Shown: piece after piece, positions 6,311 to 13,092 of the stretch | Numbering within the stretch: position 1 is the stretch's first letter | How the letters are laid out: each line of letters begins with the position of its first letter | From: a bacterium | GTDB taxonomy: Bacteria; Thermosulfidibacterota; Thermosulfidibacteria; Thermosulfidibacterales; Thermosulfidibacteraceae | Reading direction: 5' to 3' | Assembly: GCA_027022065.1 (NCBI GenBank) | Contig: JALVZS010000039.1 | Span: 1-13,092 of the forward strand | DNA: 13,092 nt | Notes under the pieces: generated by a model | Seen by the model: the letters and a program-made list of their open reading frames with translations, nothing else | What the model was told of the DNA's origin: nothing | The model's database searches: none | Translations under genes and position numbers: made by a program

Positions 6311-7825
6311 ATGTTAAGGAAATGGTTGTTTGGACTTTTGGTTCTGGCTTTGATGGTTATGCCTGCGTTGGCGGATCAGATTGACGGATTGGCTTCTTCA
6401 AGCCAGTCTGTTCCGGTTCAGCTTCAGGATCTATATGTGAATCCTGGTGGTATGGGGGATGTACTTATCTTTCCTTACTACAATGCTCGTACAGGAGTTA
6501 ACTACTTCAAGATCGTCAATACCTCTGATAAGGGTATAGTTGGAAAGCTGCGTCTCAGAGAGGGTAAGGAGAGCGAGGAAGTGTTGGACTTTATTGTGTG
6601 CCTTAGCCCGCACGACGAGTTTTCTTTCTGGGTAGTTGATCCTGCAATGGTTGGATTGAGTGGAAATACTGCGGCTGTTCTTCGTGGCAATAGCGGCACA
6701 GGGCTGATGGCAGATACTGATACCATTGTTGCTCCTGGTGGTTGGACGGTTGCTTACACCCGTACTACTACCTCTGCTGGTAAGGCTATACCTGCTGATC
6801 GTACCTTTGAGGGTTACATAGAATTCTTCGCTTTGAATGCTATAGATGTTGCTAGTTCCGCTGCTTTCCACCAGCTGATACCTGATGCCAATGCTTGTTT
6901 GGCAGCCGCAACTGGAACTCTTAACGGGGCTCAGTTTGAGGATGCTCCTAATGCTTTGGTTGGTGAGGGGTATATATTCAACCTTTCCAACTTGCTGGAC
7001 AGCGACGGTGTTTCTACATATGCCTATAAGGCTGTTGCTCTTGCCAACTTTGAGAACAAGCCTTTGTTTGCTGGTTTGACTACTGATCGTCCTCTGTTTG
7101 CGGATGCTGCTGCTGGACTTCAGGCAGTTAACTATGTGCTTACCAAGAGCAATCTATATGTGCTCTACGACCTTCAGAGCTATCTCCAGGGACAGACGGA
7201 TGTTATTCTCAACTTCGTAACGAAGAAGGAGAATGTGGATAATCTCTTGGCGGGTCAGTATTATAATCCATCCACATGTACTTCTTCTGATTACACCAAG
7301 TGCTGCGTAACTCTAACTGCCAAGGTCTATGATGACAAGGAGAATTATCCCACTTCTGGCGTAGACTTTTCACCCACACCTCCTGGACAGCAGCCTAAGG
7401 TGTGCAACGAGGTCACCTATCTTCCCGTAGGTGCTTCTGCTACACCTATATTTAATACTGACCTGCATGAGCTCAACGTTAACACCAGTTATGAGCTTGG
7501 TTGGGCCTGCTTGAGCTTTAATGTGGGTTCCACTACTTTGGGTGACAGCACGGTTGAGGGACAGCCTGTGTTAGCCTATCAGATCCAGAGCTACTTTGGT
7601 GGTGTACTTGATCACATGCTGCCTGTCAGCTACGATCTAGTTAAGACCACTTCTGAGGAGCAGCAGGCTTCCTGCGACGCTGACCACCTTGATCTTTGCA
7701 AAACTCAGGAAGACTGCAATAACGCTGGTGGTTTCTGGTATGATAATGCCTGCCATCCCTGCAATTATGACTGTGGCAATGACATAGCCTGCATAGTTGC
7801 TGAGGGGGCTCAGTGCCAGAAGTAG
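6311..7825 (+). CDS. Exported surface (possible S-layer-type) protein with Cys-rich tail
   Basis: A 504-aa protein. The signal peptide MLRKWLFGLLVLALMVMPALA ends in an AxA-type site near residue 21. GGAGG at 6299-6303 lies 7 nt before ATG. Residues 45-110 read as an N-terminal module, GDVLIFPYYNARTGVNYFKI then VNTSDKGIVGKLRLREG and EEVLDFIVCLSPHDEFSFWV, a pattern I associate with uncharacterised exported proteins of thermophiles; its function is not known to me. The middle (110-440) is beta-rich, with Cys pairs and Pro-rich loops. The last 50 residues hold nine Cys in a C-x-T-Q-x-x-C / AGG-x-WY-x-x-x-C motif seen at the ends of other secreted bacterial proteins, followed by C-x-x-C-type spacing. 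Its own strong translation signal and following terminator suggest high expression. A tandem stop (TAG TAA) ends it. An S-layer or major envelope role is inference only. Confidence 0.7.
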   Translation: MLRKWLFGLLVLALMVMPALADQIDGLASSSQSVPVQLQDLYVNPGGMGDVLIFPYYNARTGVNYFKIVNTSDKGIVGKLRLREGKESEEVLDFIVCLSPHDEFSFWVVDPAMVGLSGNTAAVLRGNSGTGLMADTDTIVAPGGWTVAYTRTTTSAGKAIPADRTFEGYIEFFALNAIDVASSAAFHQLIPDANACLAAATGTLNGAQFEDAPNALVGEGYIFNLSNLLDSDGVSTYAYKAVALANFENKPLFAGLTTDRPLFADAAAGLQAVNYVLTKSNLYVLYDLQSYLQGQTDVILNFVTKKENVDNLLAGQYYNPSTCTSSDYTKCCVTLTAKVYDDKENYPTSGVDFSPTPPGQQPKVCNEVTYLPVGASATPIFNTDLHELNVNTSYELGWACLSFNVGSTTLGDSTVEGQPVLAYQIQSYFGGVLDHMLPVSYDLVKTTSEEQQASCDADHLDLCKTQEDCNNAGGFWYDNACHPCNYDCGNDIACIVAEGAQCQK

Positions 7826-8334
7826 TAAACCGTAAAGTGCGCAATATCAGGCCTGCGAGTGCCATCTCGCAGGCCTTTTTCTTTATTAGAAAAGTCACAG
7901 TTGTACTGTTTTCTATTTCTTGTGTGGTAGTTGTTTTAAGTGGATGTTCTTCTAATAGTACTGTGGAAACTACTGGGAAAAATTCACTTGTGGAAGCTGT
8001 AAATAGTTATTGGACGGCAGTAGTTAATGGGAACTGGAACAGGGCTTATGATTACGAATATCCTCCGTTTAGGGAAACCGTACCTAGAGAAGTGTATGTA
8101 TCGCGCAAAGGGAATCCTCTGGTAAGAATAAGAAGTTATAGAGTTGAGGGAATTAAGTTCGAAGAAGAGCGGAAAGAGGCTTTGGTATCCCTTAGACTGG
8201 CTTTGAGTTTGTTTGTTCCTGGAAGTAGGGATACAGGTAAAATTTCTTTGAATGTTAGAGATAAGTGGGTTAGGATAGGTAATAGATGGTATCATGTTCC
8301 AAGAAAACTTGATGTCAGAGGTGCGAAGAGGTGA
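7813..8334 (+). CDS. Lipoprotein with NTF2-like domain (start uncertain, no ATG)
   Basis: The frame has a lipoprotein signal: RKVTVVLFSISCVVVVLSGCSSN with lipobox LSGC, Cys45 if GTG at 7813 is used. The mature part has an NTF2/SnoaL-like pattern: SYWTAVVNGNWNRAYDY near residues 63-79, then RETVPREVYVSRKG, alternating charged strands, and a final strand with RDKWVRIGNRWYHV. Small periplasmic lipoproteins of this fold often serve as envelope accessory factors; its partner is unknown. The start is a problem. The whole frame contains no Met codon. GTG at 7813 has GAGGGGG 4 nt upstream and overlaps the end of the preceding gene by 13 nt, but gives a long 26-residue extension before the signal peptide and spans the terminator. 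A second GTG lies at 7837 with no ribosome binding site. ATT at 7885 would give a normal signal peptide but lacks one. The stop overlaps the next start (GTGA, 8331-8334). Confidence 0.6.
   Translation: MPEVVNRKVRNIRPASAISQAFFFIRKVTVVLFSISCVVVVLSGCSSNSTVETTGKNSLVEAVNSYWTAVVNGNWNRAYDYEYPPFRETVPREVYVSRKGNPLVRIRSYRVEGIKFEEERKEALVSLRLALSLFVPGSRDTGKISLNVRDKWVRIGNRWYHVPRKLDVRGAKR
7850..7875 (+). terminator. Strong intrinsic terminator
   Basis: GGCCTGCGAG at 7850-7859 pairs perfectly with CTCGCAGGCC at 7866-7875 around the loop TGCCAT, followed by TTTTTCTTT. It lies 24 nt after the stop of the 504-aa protein gene and is the best terminator in the window. It falls inside the frame of the following lipoprotein gene, between the GTG at 7813 and the lipobox. 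Confidence 0.9.
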
Positions 8335-9875
8335 GGAAGTTTTTTCTAGCTCTCGTTATTTTGTTGGTTTGTTCTCCTTGGGTTTATTCTCGGGTGTTTC
8401 TTGGGTGGACTGATATAAGCAGTTTGAAAGTCGAGCAACATAAGTATGTTTTTCTGCCTGTTTTTATAAGTTTCGAGACTCAGAGTGCTCGGCTAGAGAT
8501 ATGGAGAGAAATTGATGGTAAAAAGTTTTATTGCAATGTAAATGATAAGAGCGCTTGGGGGCTTGTTGCGGGGGAGCTGGTTCTTGTTTGCTCTTGGGTG
8601 GATGTTGAAAGGTCGTTAAATCTGAATTCTCCGCCGCATTATGGCAATGTGCTTCTGGCTTGGAAGGAAGAGCAGAGTTTGCCGTATAAACTTCATGTGT
8701 GCGTAAATTACGATGATGGAAGCGATTGCAGTTCTTTATCCATTGGTGTGATTCCTAGTAATGGTACCTCAACTAACTCAGGGGTGTCCGGTTCATATTC
8801 TAACGAAACCTCTAGCGTTGGTATCAGCGGTGCTACCCAGGGGCACGGCAGCATCTCTTTCCTAGAGCGCATAAAACAAAACGCTGGCCAATCTGTACAT
8901 AACAGCAGTCCGTCAGTTTGGAACGGTTATTACAACACATCTAACAGCTCAGCATCTACTAGTAGTAATGCTGAGAACTCGTGCGATTCTTCTGATCTTG
9001 AAGTATATCCTACCAGCGTTTCGGTAACTCTCACCCCAGGGGAGTATAGGGATATTTATGTAAAAGGGATGGATGGGTGTGGCAGAAGTGCATGTTTGGA
9101 TTTGATGAGTAATGGAACGTTTGTTAACCAGATACAAGTGGATCAGTGGATGTGGGCTCAGAAGAAAGATTGTGAAGTTAAAGTTGAGATCAAAGCTCCT
9201 GAAGCTTTGGGAACTTATAGTACTTACTTAAATATCAGGATTTATACCGACAATGCTTCTAGGGATGTTGAAGTTCCTGTCTTGTTAAATGTGGTTCAAG
9301 GGGAAGCTACGGGTAAAGCTATGTTTATGGAACCTGAAAAGTTTTACTATGTGGATGTGCCTGCTAAGTCTACTAAGCATGTGTACTTTTTCGGGTGCAC
9401 TGGACCTGGCGGTTACAAGAATGAAATACAGTTTTCTGTAGAAGAGTCCTCTTACTATCACCAGGGAGCTATTGAACCGATAGCAAAGTTTGTAGGATCC
9501 CATATTCCCAAAGATGATGAGTACCCTTCCTGGAAAGACTATAAGATCATTACTGATTATCTGTATAACAAACCTAGTGATGATCCTGAATTATGGGAAC
9601 TTAAGCCTGGACTAAACTCTTGTCCTAGGGATTACTTATACAGTTGGACAACATGGTATGGAAAAGTAAACCCTGATTATCAGGACTTTTACTACTGCAT
9701 GGGTTTCCCGCTTACAAGGTACCTAGTAATTCTCACGCCTGCTGATGAAAGGAAGTGTGGTTACTGGGCTGTTACACTCTTTAACAATAAAAATGAGGAT
9801 AGAAGTAATGTCAGACTTTGGGTCATGGTGGCTCCTTGCAAGCCGGAGTATTGTAGCCTTTCTAGTCAGGAATAA
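8331..9875 (+). CDS. Exported beta-rich protein of unknown function
   Basis: A 514-aa protein starting at GTG inside GTGA, the stop overlap with the lipoprotein gene, so probably translationally coupled. The signal peptide is MRKFFLALVILLVCSPWVYS. Residues 20-145 form a first beta domain with paired Cys (FYCNVND, VLVCSW, HVCVNYDDGSDC). Residues about 150-215 are a Ser/Asn/Thr/Gly linker with five N-x-S/T sequons. Residues 216-325 form an Ig-like or BACON-like sandwich (LEVYPTSVSVTLTPGEYRDIYV and LGTYSTYLNIRIYTDN, then VEVPVLLNV). The rest (325-514) is a third beta/aromatic domain rich in Tyr and Trp with six Cys, starting at MEPEKFYYVDVPAKSTKHVYF. I do not recognise the family. Its place in a tight operon with a lipoprotein and a chaperone suggests a chaperone client or surface component, which is inference. 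Confidence 0.72.
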   Translation: MRKFFLALVILLVCSPWVYSRVFLGWTDISSLKVEQHKYVFLPVFISFETQSARLEIWREIDGKKFYCNVNDKSAWGLVAGELVLVCSWVDVERSLNLNSPPHYGNVLLAWKEEQSLPYKLHVCVNYDDGSDCSSLSIGVIPSNGTSTNSGVSGSYSNETSSVGISGATQGHGSISFLERIKQNAGQSVHNSSPSVWNGYYNTSNSSASTSSNAENSCDSSDLEVYPTSVSVTLTPGEYRDIYVKGMDGCGRSACLDLMSNGTFVNQIQVDQWMWAQKKDCEVKVEIKAPEALGTYSTYLNIRIYTDNASRDVEVPVLLNVVQGEATGKAMFMEPEKFYYVDVPAKSTKHVYFFGCTGPGGYKNEIQFSVEESSYYHQGAIEPIAKFVGSHIPKDDEYPSWKDYKIITDYLYNKPSDDPELWELKPGLNSCPRDYLYSWTTWYGKVNPDYQDFYYCMGFPLTRYLVILTPADERKCGYWAVTLFNNKNEDRSNVRLWVMVAPCKPEYCSLSSQE

Positions 9876-10422
9876 ACTATTTTTCTTCATAACGGCGTGG
9901 TTGCTTATTGTGGGAACGGCATCTGGAAGTCCTCCTGTTGTAGAAGGTAAGGGCTTCAAGTTTACTAGAGATCAGTACGAGCTACTGCTGAAAACTATGA
10001 AACCTGAGCAACGCCGTATCTTAACTAACGACAGGTTAACTAGAGTGCGCTTTCTCTATCACATCGCTCAGGTGGAGTCTCTGGCTGCTGAGGCTGAAAA
10101 GAATGGGTTTGATAGAAAGCCGGAGGTGGCTTTTAGGCTGAACTTTCTCCGTAAAGAGGAGCTTGCTAGGCTGTGGGTGGAGAATGAAGTGAGAAGGAAG
10201 ATGCGTTTTTTTAAACTTTCTGATAAGGACTTGCGGTTGTATTATGAGACGCACAAGAGCGAGTTCAAGGATCCTAGTGGTAAAGTGGAGCCTTTTAGCA
10301 AGGTTAGGGATCTGATATATGAAAAGTTAAAAGATAGATATCGCAGAAATCTTATTGCCGATATAGTTCAGAAAACCTTGTCCAAGTACAAGGTAAAAAT
10401 ACTTCCACAGAACCTAAGATGA
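9808..10422 (+). CDS. SurA/PpiC-like periplasmic foldase lacking the parvulin domain
   Basis: With ATG at 9808 the product has 204 aa. AGGA at 9796-9799 is 8 nt upstream. ATGs at 9745 and 9793 are also in frame but overlap the previous gene further. A charged RNK at 21-23 precedes the hydrophobic stretch LFFFITAWLLIVGTASG (24-40), a signal peptide or anchor. Residues 52-135 match the helical N-terminal chaperone part of SurA/PrsA foldases: a hydrophobic helix at 77-100, then EKNGFDRKPEVAFRLNFLRKEELARLWVENEVRRK. This is followed by the hallmark LSDKDLRLYYETHKSEF at 137-153 and then directly by the C-terminal helix EPFSKVRDLIYEKLKDRYRR. In full foldases a parvulin PPIase domain of about 90 residues lies between these two; here only about seven residues remain. 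It is probably a holdase for exported proteins. Its gene overlaps the preceding one by 68 nt and the next by 4 nt (ATGA), so it is likely co-translated with its clients. Confidence 0.72.
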   Translation: MSDFGSWWLLASRSIVAFLVRNKLFFFITAWLLIVGTASGSPPVVEGKGFKFTRDQYELLLKTMKPEQRRILTNDRLTRVRFLYHIAQVESLAAEAEKNGFDRKPEVAFRLNFLRKEELARLWVENEVRRKMRFFKLSDKDLRLYYETHKSEFKDPSGKVEPFSKVRDLIYEKLKDRYRRNLIADIVQKTLSKYKVKILPQNLR

Positions 10423-12893
10423 AGAAGGCGCTTGCTTTTTGCTTGTTTGCACTACTTCTTTTGGGGGGTAAGGCTAAAGGGAGTCTTTATATTCTTTCAT
10501 CCTCGCCAGATGGCAGTGCTCCTATATATGTAGACGATGACTTAAAGATATCTGTTTCTGGTTCTACAGGAACCACTATTATTATAAACGACGAAAACCA
10601 TCGCCCAGATCATTTGGGTCCTTTCTACTTTGAGGCTGATGAAGGGTATACCATAACCATAGAAGCTACAGATTATTGGAAGCAGACGGAATATGGTAAA
10701 AAACCTGGAGAGAAAAAACTTTCAGCAATTTACTTAGTAAACGCTCGCACTGGTAAGGCAGTAAAAATCTTCTCTGGTATCAGTGGAAAGAGTGGATCTG
10801 ATGGGGAAACTTTTGTTTCTCTTACTTATGTTATAGGAACGGATATGAGAGAATATTGCCTTTCTTCTTCGGAAGGTGGGTGCTTTCCTGTTCGTATAGA
10901 TGATGACCTTTCTGTTTTAGATGTAAGTGCTGACAACTTTACCTTAAACTTTGTTCCAGATGATGATGAAGAAGAAAGTGAGTTGCTTCTAAAACTAAGT
11001 GTCCCTGATGTTAATAATATCCATTTAACTCTTGAATTAGATAACTACAGGGGAAAGGCCTTTTCTACTCCTATATATTTAGTACCTGTTGGTTACACTG
11101 GCAGGGAGCTAGAAATCTTAGGTCATACTATAGAGCTTGAGGGGGGCTGTAAGGATAATTGTACCAAGAGCCAGTTTTTCCTGTTTGACCAGGATGTTTC
11201 TTTGGGCGAGGGGGAGGCCGAGTTTTCTCAGATGTATGCAGAGTTTGATGAGCCTTTGGAGGGTTACGGATTCTCTGTGCATGCAAAGCTCGTTGAGCCA
11301 AGTGTTAATGCCTATGTCTTTTTCAGGGTGCCCGATGGGGACAACGTATTTTTGACAAGTTCTGGTCTCAGCTTTCATGGGCAACCAGTGACTTTTGGCA
11401 GTGATTTTGACTATACCTTCGCCGTTAAGGCGGATTCCGTATACAACCTGTTTGAGGCTGGAAACTACACTATCGGTATAGTGGGGGCGAACGGCGCTTG
11501 GGAGATTGAGCACTCTTTTGTGATTGATACATCGGAGGAGGATCTTGCCTCTGTCAATGCCACCTCTTTTAATGAAACCTCTTTAGGACCAGAGGAGGTT
11601 GGCCGTAGTTTTGATGTGAACTCTGTAATTGTGCAGTTTTTGAGGGCTTCTTTTGTGTCTTCTGCTAAGAGCTTTACCTTTACATCGGGTGAAGAGGAGA
11701 ACTCTACGGATATATACTGCTATGCGGGGGTGGTTAACAATAGAATTGCCGGGATGACCAATGGCTTTGGATACAAGCCTGTTTCGTCAAGTGGATATTG
11801 GTTATTCTTTGCAATGGGATTCTACTGTGTGGATGAGAATGGCACGGCTGTTGATGTAAGTTCTTATCTGGATAAGTTTAACTTTTACGCAAGTTTTTAT
11901 CTGAATGGTGCAGATGTTCCTGAGGAGATCCGCCTTAAGCGCTTTACAGGCACTATTCCCTATGCGGAGGAGCAGGAGCAGAAGATTTACTATCTTTACG
12001 CATGGCTTCCTGTGATGGACATAAACAGCGGTGATATCTCTTATTACTTTACTATAGTTAACGAGGTTGACAGAAGCTCCTATCGTACGCAGCTCTTCAG
12101 GGGAAGCATATGCGGTTCTCTCTATGAAGCCTACTTTCCTGAGGGATACGACGGAGGGGTGAAGATAAAGCCTGAGCTGGCAAACGGCGTGGGGGCTTAT
12201 TACAAGCTGGAGTTTGAGATAGCCCTAAGGCCCGTTGCCGCTAATCTTCCTCCTGTGGGTGAGCAGGTTTACGCTCATGTTCTGCTGGACACAGATGGTG
12301 ACGGTGAGCCTGATGTTTTCCTGCCCATGAGGAATGCAGGAGTGGGGGTGTACAAGGCTGTTTATCCTCTTTACTTAACCGAGGATATAGCTTCTGTTAG
12401 CTATGTTTTTGATGTTAGAGACGATAGGGGCTGTCCTATAGCGGGACTTCCTACTTACAAGGTTTACAGGGTTTCCGTAAACTTTCCTACACAGCCCGTT
12501 CTTCTTAAGATATCGGGAAGGCAGAGTTTGTCCCTTGGAGACAGGGCCGTTTTCTCCTTCTATGCTAAGACAAGAGATGTTTATAAAGATTTCTTCGTGG
12601 ATGTTTATTTGGGACTTTACAAGGAAGGCAGAGGGATCGTGTGGCTTGTGGATAGGGTTCCTGGGGCCTGGTTGCTGGGAACCACTGCCAAAGAGGAGCC
12701 TTTATTTAAAAGGGTAAGCTTCAGGGCTTTTGGGGATGGAGCTTCTATGGATCTGGTGTTCCAGTTGCCCTCGCAGAGGGACATTAAGGGCTTTCTATAT
12801 GTTGGCAGGTATAGCTGGGTGCTTGTGTTTAGAAACCATGATACGGGTGAGATACTGTCTGAAGTGACTTATCCTTTTGAGATCTCTCCTTAA
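10419..12893 (+). CDS. Large exported beta-rich protein with N-terminal duplication
   Basis: An 824-aa protein. ATG at 10419 overlaps the stop of the foldase gene (ATGA), with no good ribosome binding site, so translation is probably coupled. The signal peptide is MKKALAFCLFALLLLGGKAKG. Two related units follow: residues 31-120 (IYVDDDLKISV, TDYW, LSAIYLV, TGKAVKI) and 152-236 (VRIDDDLSVLDV, LDNY, STPIYLV, TGRELEI). The middle (240-560) has several beta segments with N-x-S/T sites and paired Cys. A DTDGDGEPDVFL loop near residue 624 resembles a calcium-binding loop. Residues 695-824 form a C-terminal sandwich (SLSLGDRAVFSFYAKT, FFVDVYLGLY, then RYSWVLVFRNHDTGEI) that is common in style in large secreted bacterial proteins. 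No enzymatic motif is seen. A surface or matrix component is likely; the family is not recognised. It ends in a 4-bp convergent overlap with a minus-strand gene, with no terminator between. Confidence 0.75.
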   Translation: MKKALAFCLFALLLLGGKAKGSLYILSSSPDGSAPIYVDDDLKISVSGSTGTTIIINDENHRPDHLGPFYFEADEGYTITIEATDYWKQTEYGKKPGEKKLSAIYLVNARTGKAVKIFSGISGKSGSDGETFVSLTYVIGTDMREYCLSSSEGGCFPVRIDDDLSVLDVSADNFTLNFVPDDDEEESELLLKLSVPDVNNIHLTLELDNYRGKAFSTPIYLVPVGYTGRELEILGHTIELEGGCKDNCTKSQFFLFDQDVSLGEGEAEFSQMYAEFDEPLEGYGFSVHAKLVEPSVNAYVFFRVPDGDNVFLTSSGLSFHGQPVTFGSDFDYTFAVKADSVYNLFEAGNYTIGIVGANGAWEIEHSFVIDTSEEDLASVNATSFNETSLGPEEVGRSFDVNSVIVQFLRASFVSSAKSFTFTSGEEENSTDIYCYAGVVNNRIAGMTNGFGYKPVSSSGYWLFFAMGFYCVDENGTAVDVSSYLDKFNFYASFYLNGADVPEEIRLKRFTGTIPYAEEQEQKIYYLYAWLPVMDINSGDISYYFTIVNEVDRSSYRTQLFRGSICGSLYEAYFPEGYDGGVKIKPELANGVGAYYKLEFEIALRPVAANLPPVGEQVYAHVLLDTDGDGEPDVFLPMRNAGVGVYKAVYPLYLTEDIASVSYVFDVRDDRGCPIAGLPTYKVYRVSVNFPTQPVLLKISGRQSLSLGDRAVFSFYAKTRDVYKDFFVDVYLGLYKEGRGIVWLVDRVPGAWLLGTTAKEEPLFKRVSFRAFGDGASMDLVFQLPSQRDIKGFLYVGRYSWVLVFRNHDTGEILSEVTYPFEISP

Positions 12894-13090
12894 GGACAGA
12901 ATCCGAATTGATAGAAAGAGAAACTATATGGGCTGTACTTTAAATCAAAGTTTTCTAAAGGCACACCCGTTACAAGCCAAAAAGCAAAACCACCTGATAG
13001 CGGGACAGGGACGGAGGTGCATTGAAGCTCAGAGGTCTGTATGTAAATGGGACTATCGTGTAGCTGACAGTCTGGGCCTAATGTGTACAG
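12890..13090 (-). CDS. C-terminal fragment of an exported protein (5' end outside window)
   Basis: On the minus strand one frame is open from the right edge to TAA at 12890-12892, giving 66 residues. The other two minus frames are stopped early. The residues look like real protein: a Cys-containing strand (SELQCTSVPVPLSG), then GFAFWLVTGVPLENFDL and an ending FYQFGFCP. The last 33 residues align without gaps to the C terminus of the 1051-aa protein, with 12 identities, including FWLV, an Asp, Tyr, FY, G and the final Cys one residue before the end. It therefore probably ends another large exported protein of the same architecture. Its stop interlocks with that of the 824-aa gene (12890-12893). 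Only the C-terminal domain can be judged. Confidence 0.65.
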   Translation of the reverse strand: MYTLGPDCQLHDSPIYIQTSELQCTSVPVPLSGGFAFWLVTGVPLENFDLKYSPYSFSFYQFGFCP

Positions 13091-13092
13091 TT

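Noticed and set aside
6431-6871. Minus-strand frame of 146 codons inside the 504-aa surface protein gene
   Set aside because: Low-complexity Ser/Arg/Ile composition typical of an antisense shadow; the plus-strand product is well supported.
11118-11513. Minus-strand frame of 131 codons inside the 824-aa protein gene
   Set aside because: No recognisable pattern or convincing start, and fully inside a coherent exported protein.
12280-12320. DTDGDGEPD loop as a dockerin
   Set aside because: Only one calcium-type loop is present; dockerins need two with a linking helix.

Overview
The window (13,092 bp) looks like an accessory, cell-surface region of a bacterial chromosome. Frequent ATA, AGA and AGG codons, moderate GC and strong purine-rich ribosome binding sites suggest a thermophilic bacterium. 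A GspC-like fragment and a SurA/PpiC-like periplasmic foldase suggest a Gram-negative (diderm) cell. I cannot name the genus from sequence alone. No tRNA, rRNA, CRISPR array, transposase or integrase is visible.

Layout. (1) The left edge carries the C-terminal part of a GspC/PilP-type HR-domain protein, open to the window end, followed by a small exported protein with a degenerate CAP/SCP fold (646-1431). (2) Convergent to these is a secreted subtilisin-family protease on the minus strand (1428-2891). (3) A 193-bp divergent intergenic region carries an array of GTGGTTAA/TTAACCAC palindromes. One further copy lies inside the protease signal-peptide codons. (4) On the plus strand come a 1051-aa exported protein (N-terminal beta-propeller-like region, about four CARDB-like domains, a distinct C-terminal domain) and a 504-aa exported surface protein with a Cys-rich tail. 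A terminator-like hairpin follows each. (5) A compact, overlapping four-gene set (7813-12893) encodes a lipoprotein with an NTF2-like domain, a 514-aa exported beta-rich protein, a SurA-like chaperone without a parvulin domain, and an 824-aa exported beta-rich protein with an internal duplication. (6) At the right edge a minus-strand reading frame enters from outside the window. Its last 33 residues align without gaps to the C terminus of the 1051-aa protein.

Almost every product carries an export signal. The simplest joint reading is a surface or extracellular assembly locus: large beta-sandwich proteins as cargo or structural parts, a dedicated periplasmic chaperone encoded between two of them, a secreted protease and a CAP-like protein for processing or anchoring, and perhaps a type II secretion component beside them. 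Membership in one system is inferred from gene order, not shown. The most unusual points are the palindrome operator array, the strong terminator lying inside the start region of a lipoprotein gene that has no ATG, the parvulin-less foldase, and the shared C-terminal domain at both ends of the cluster.
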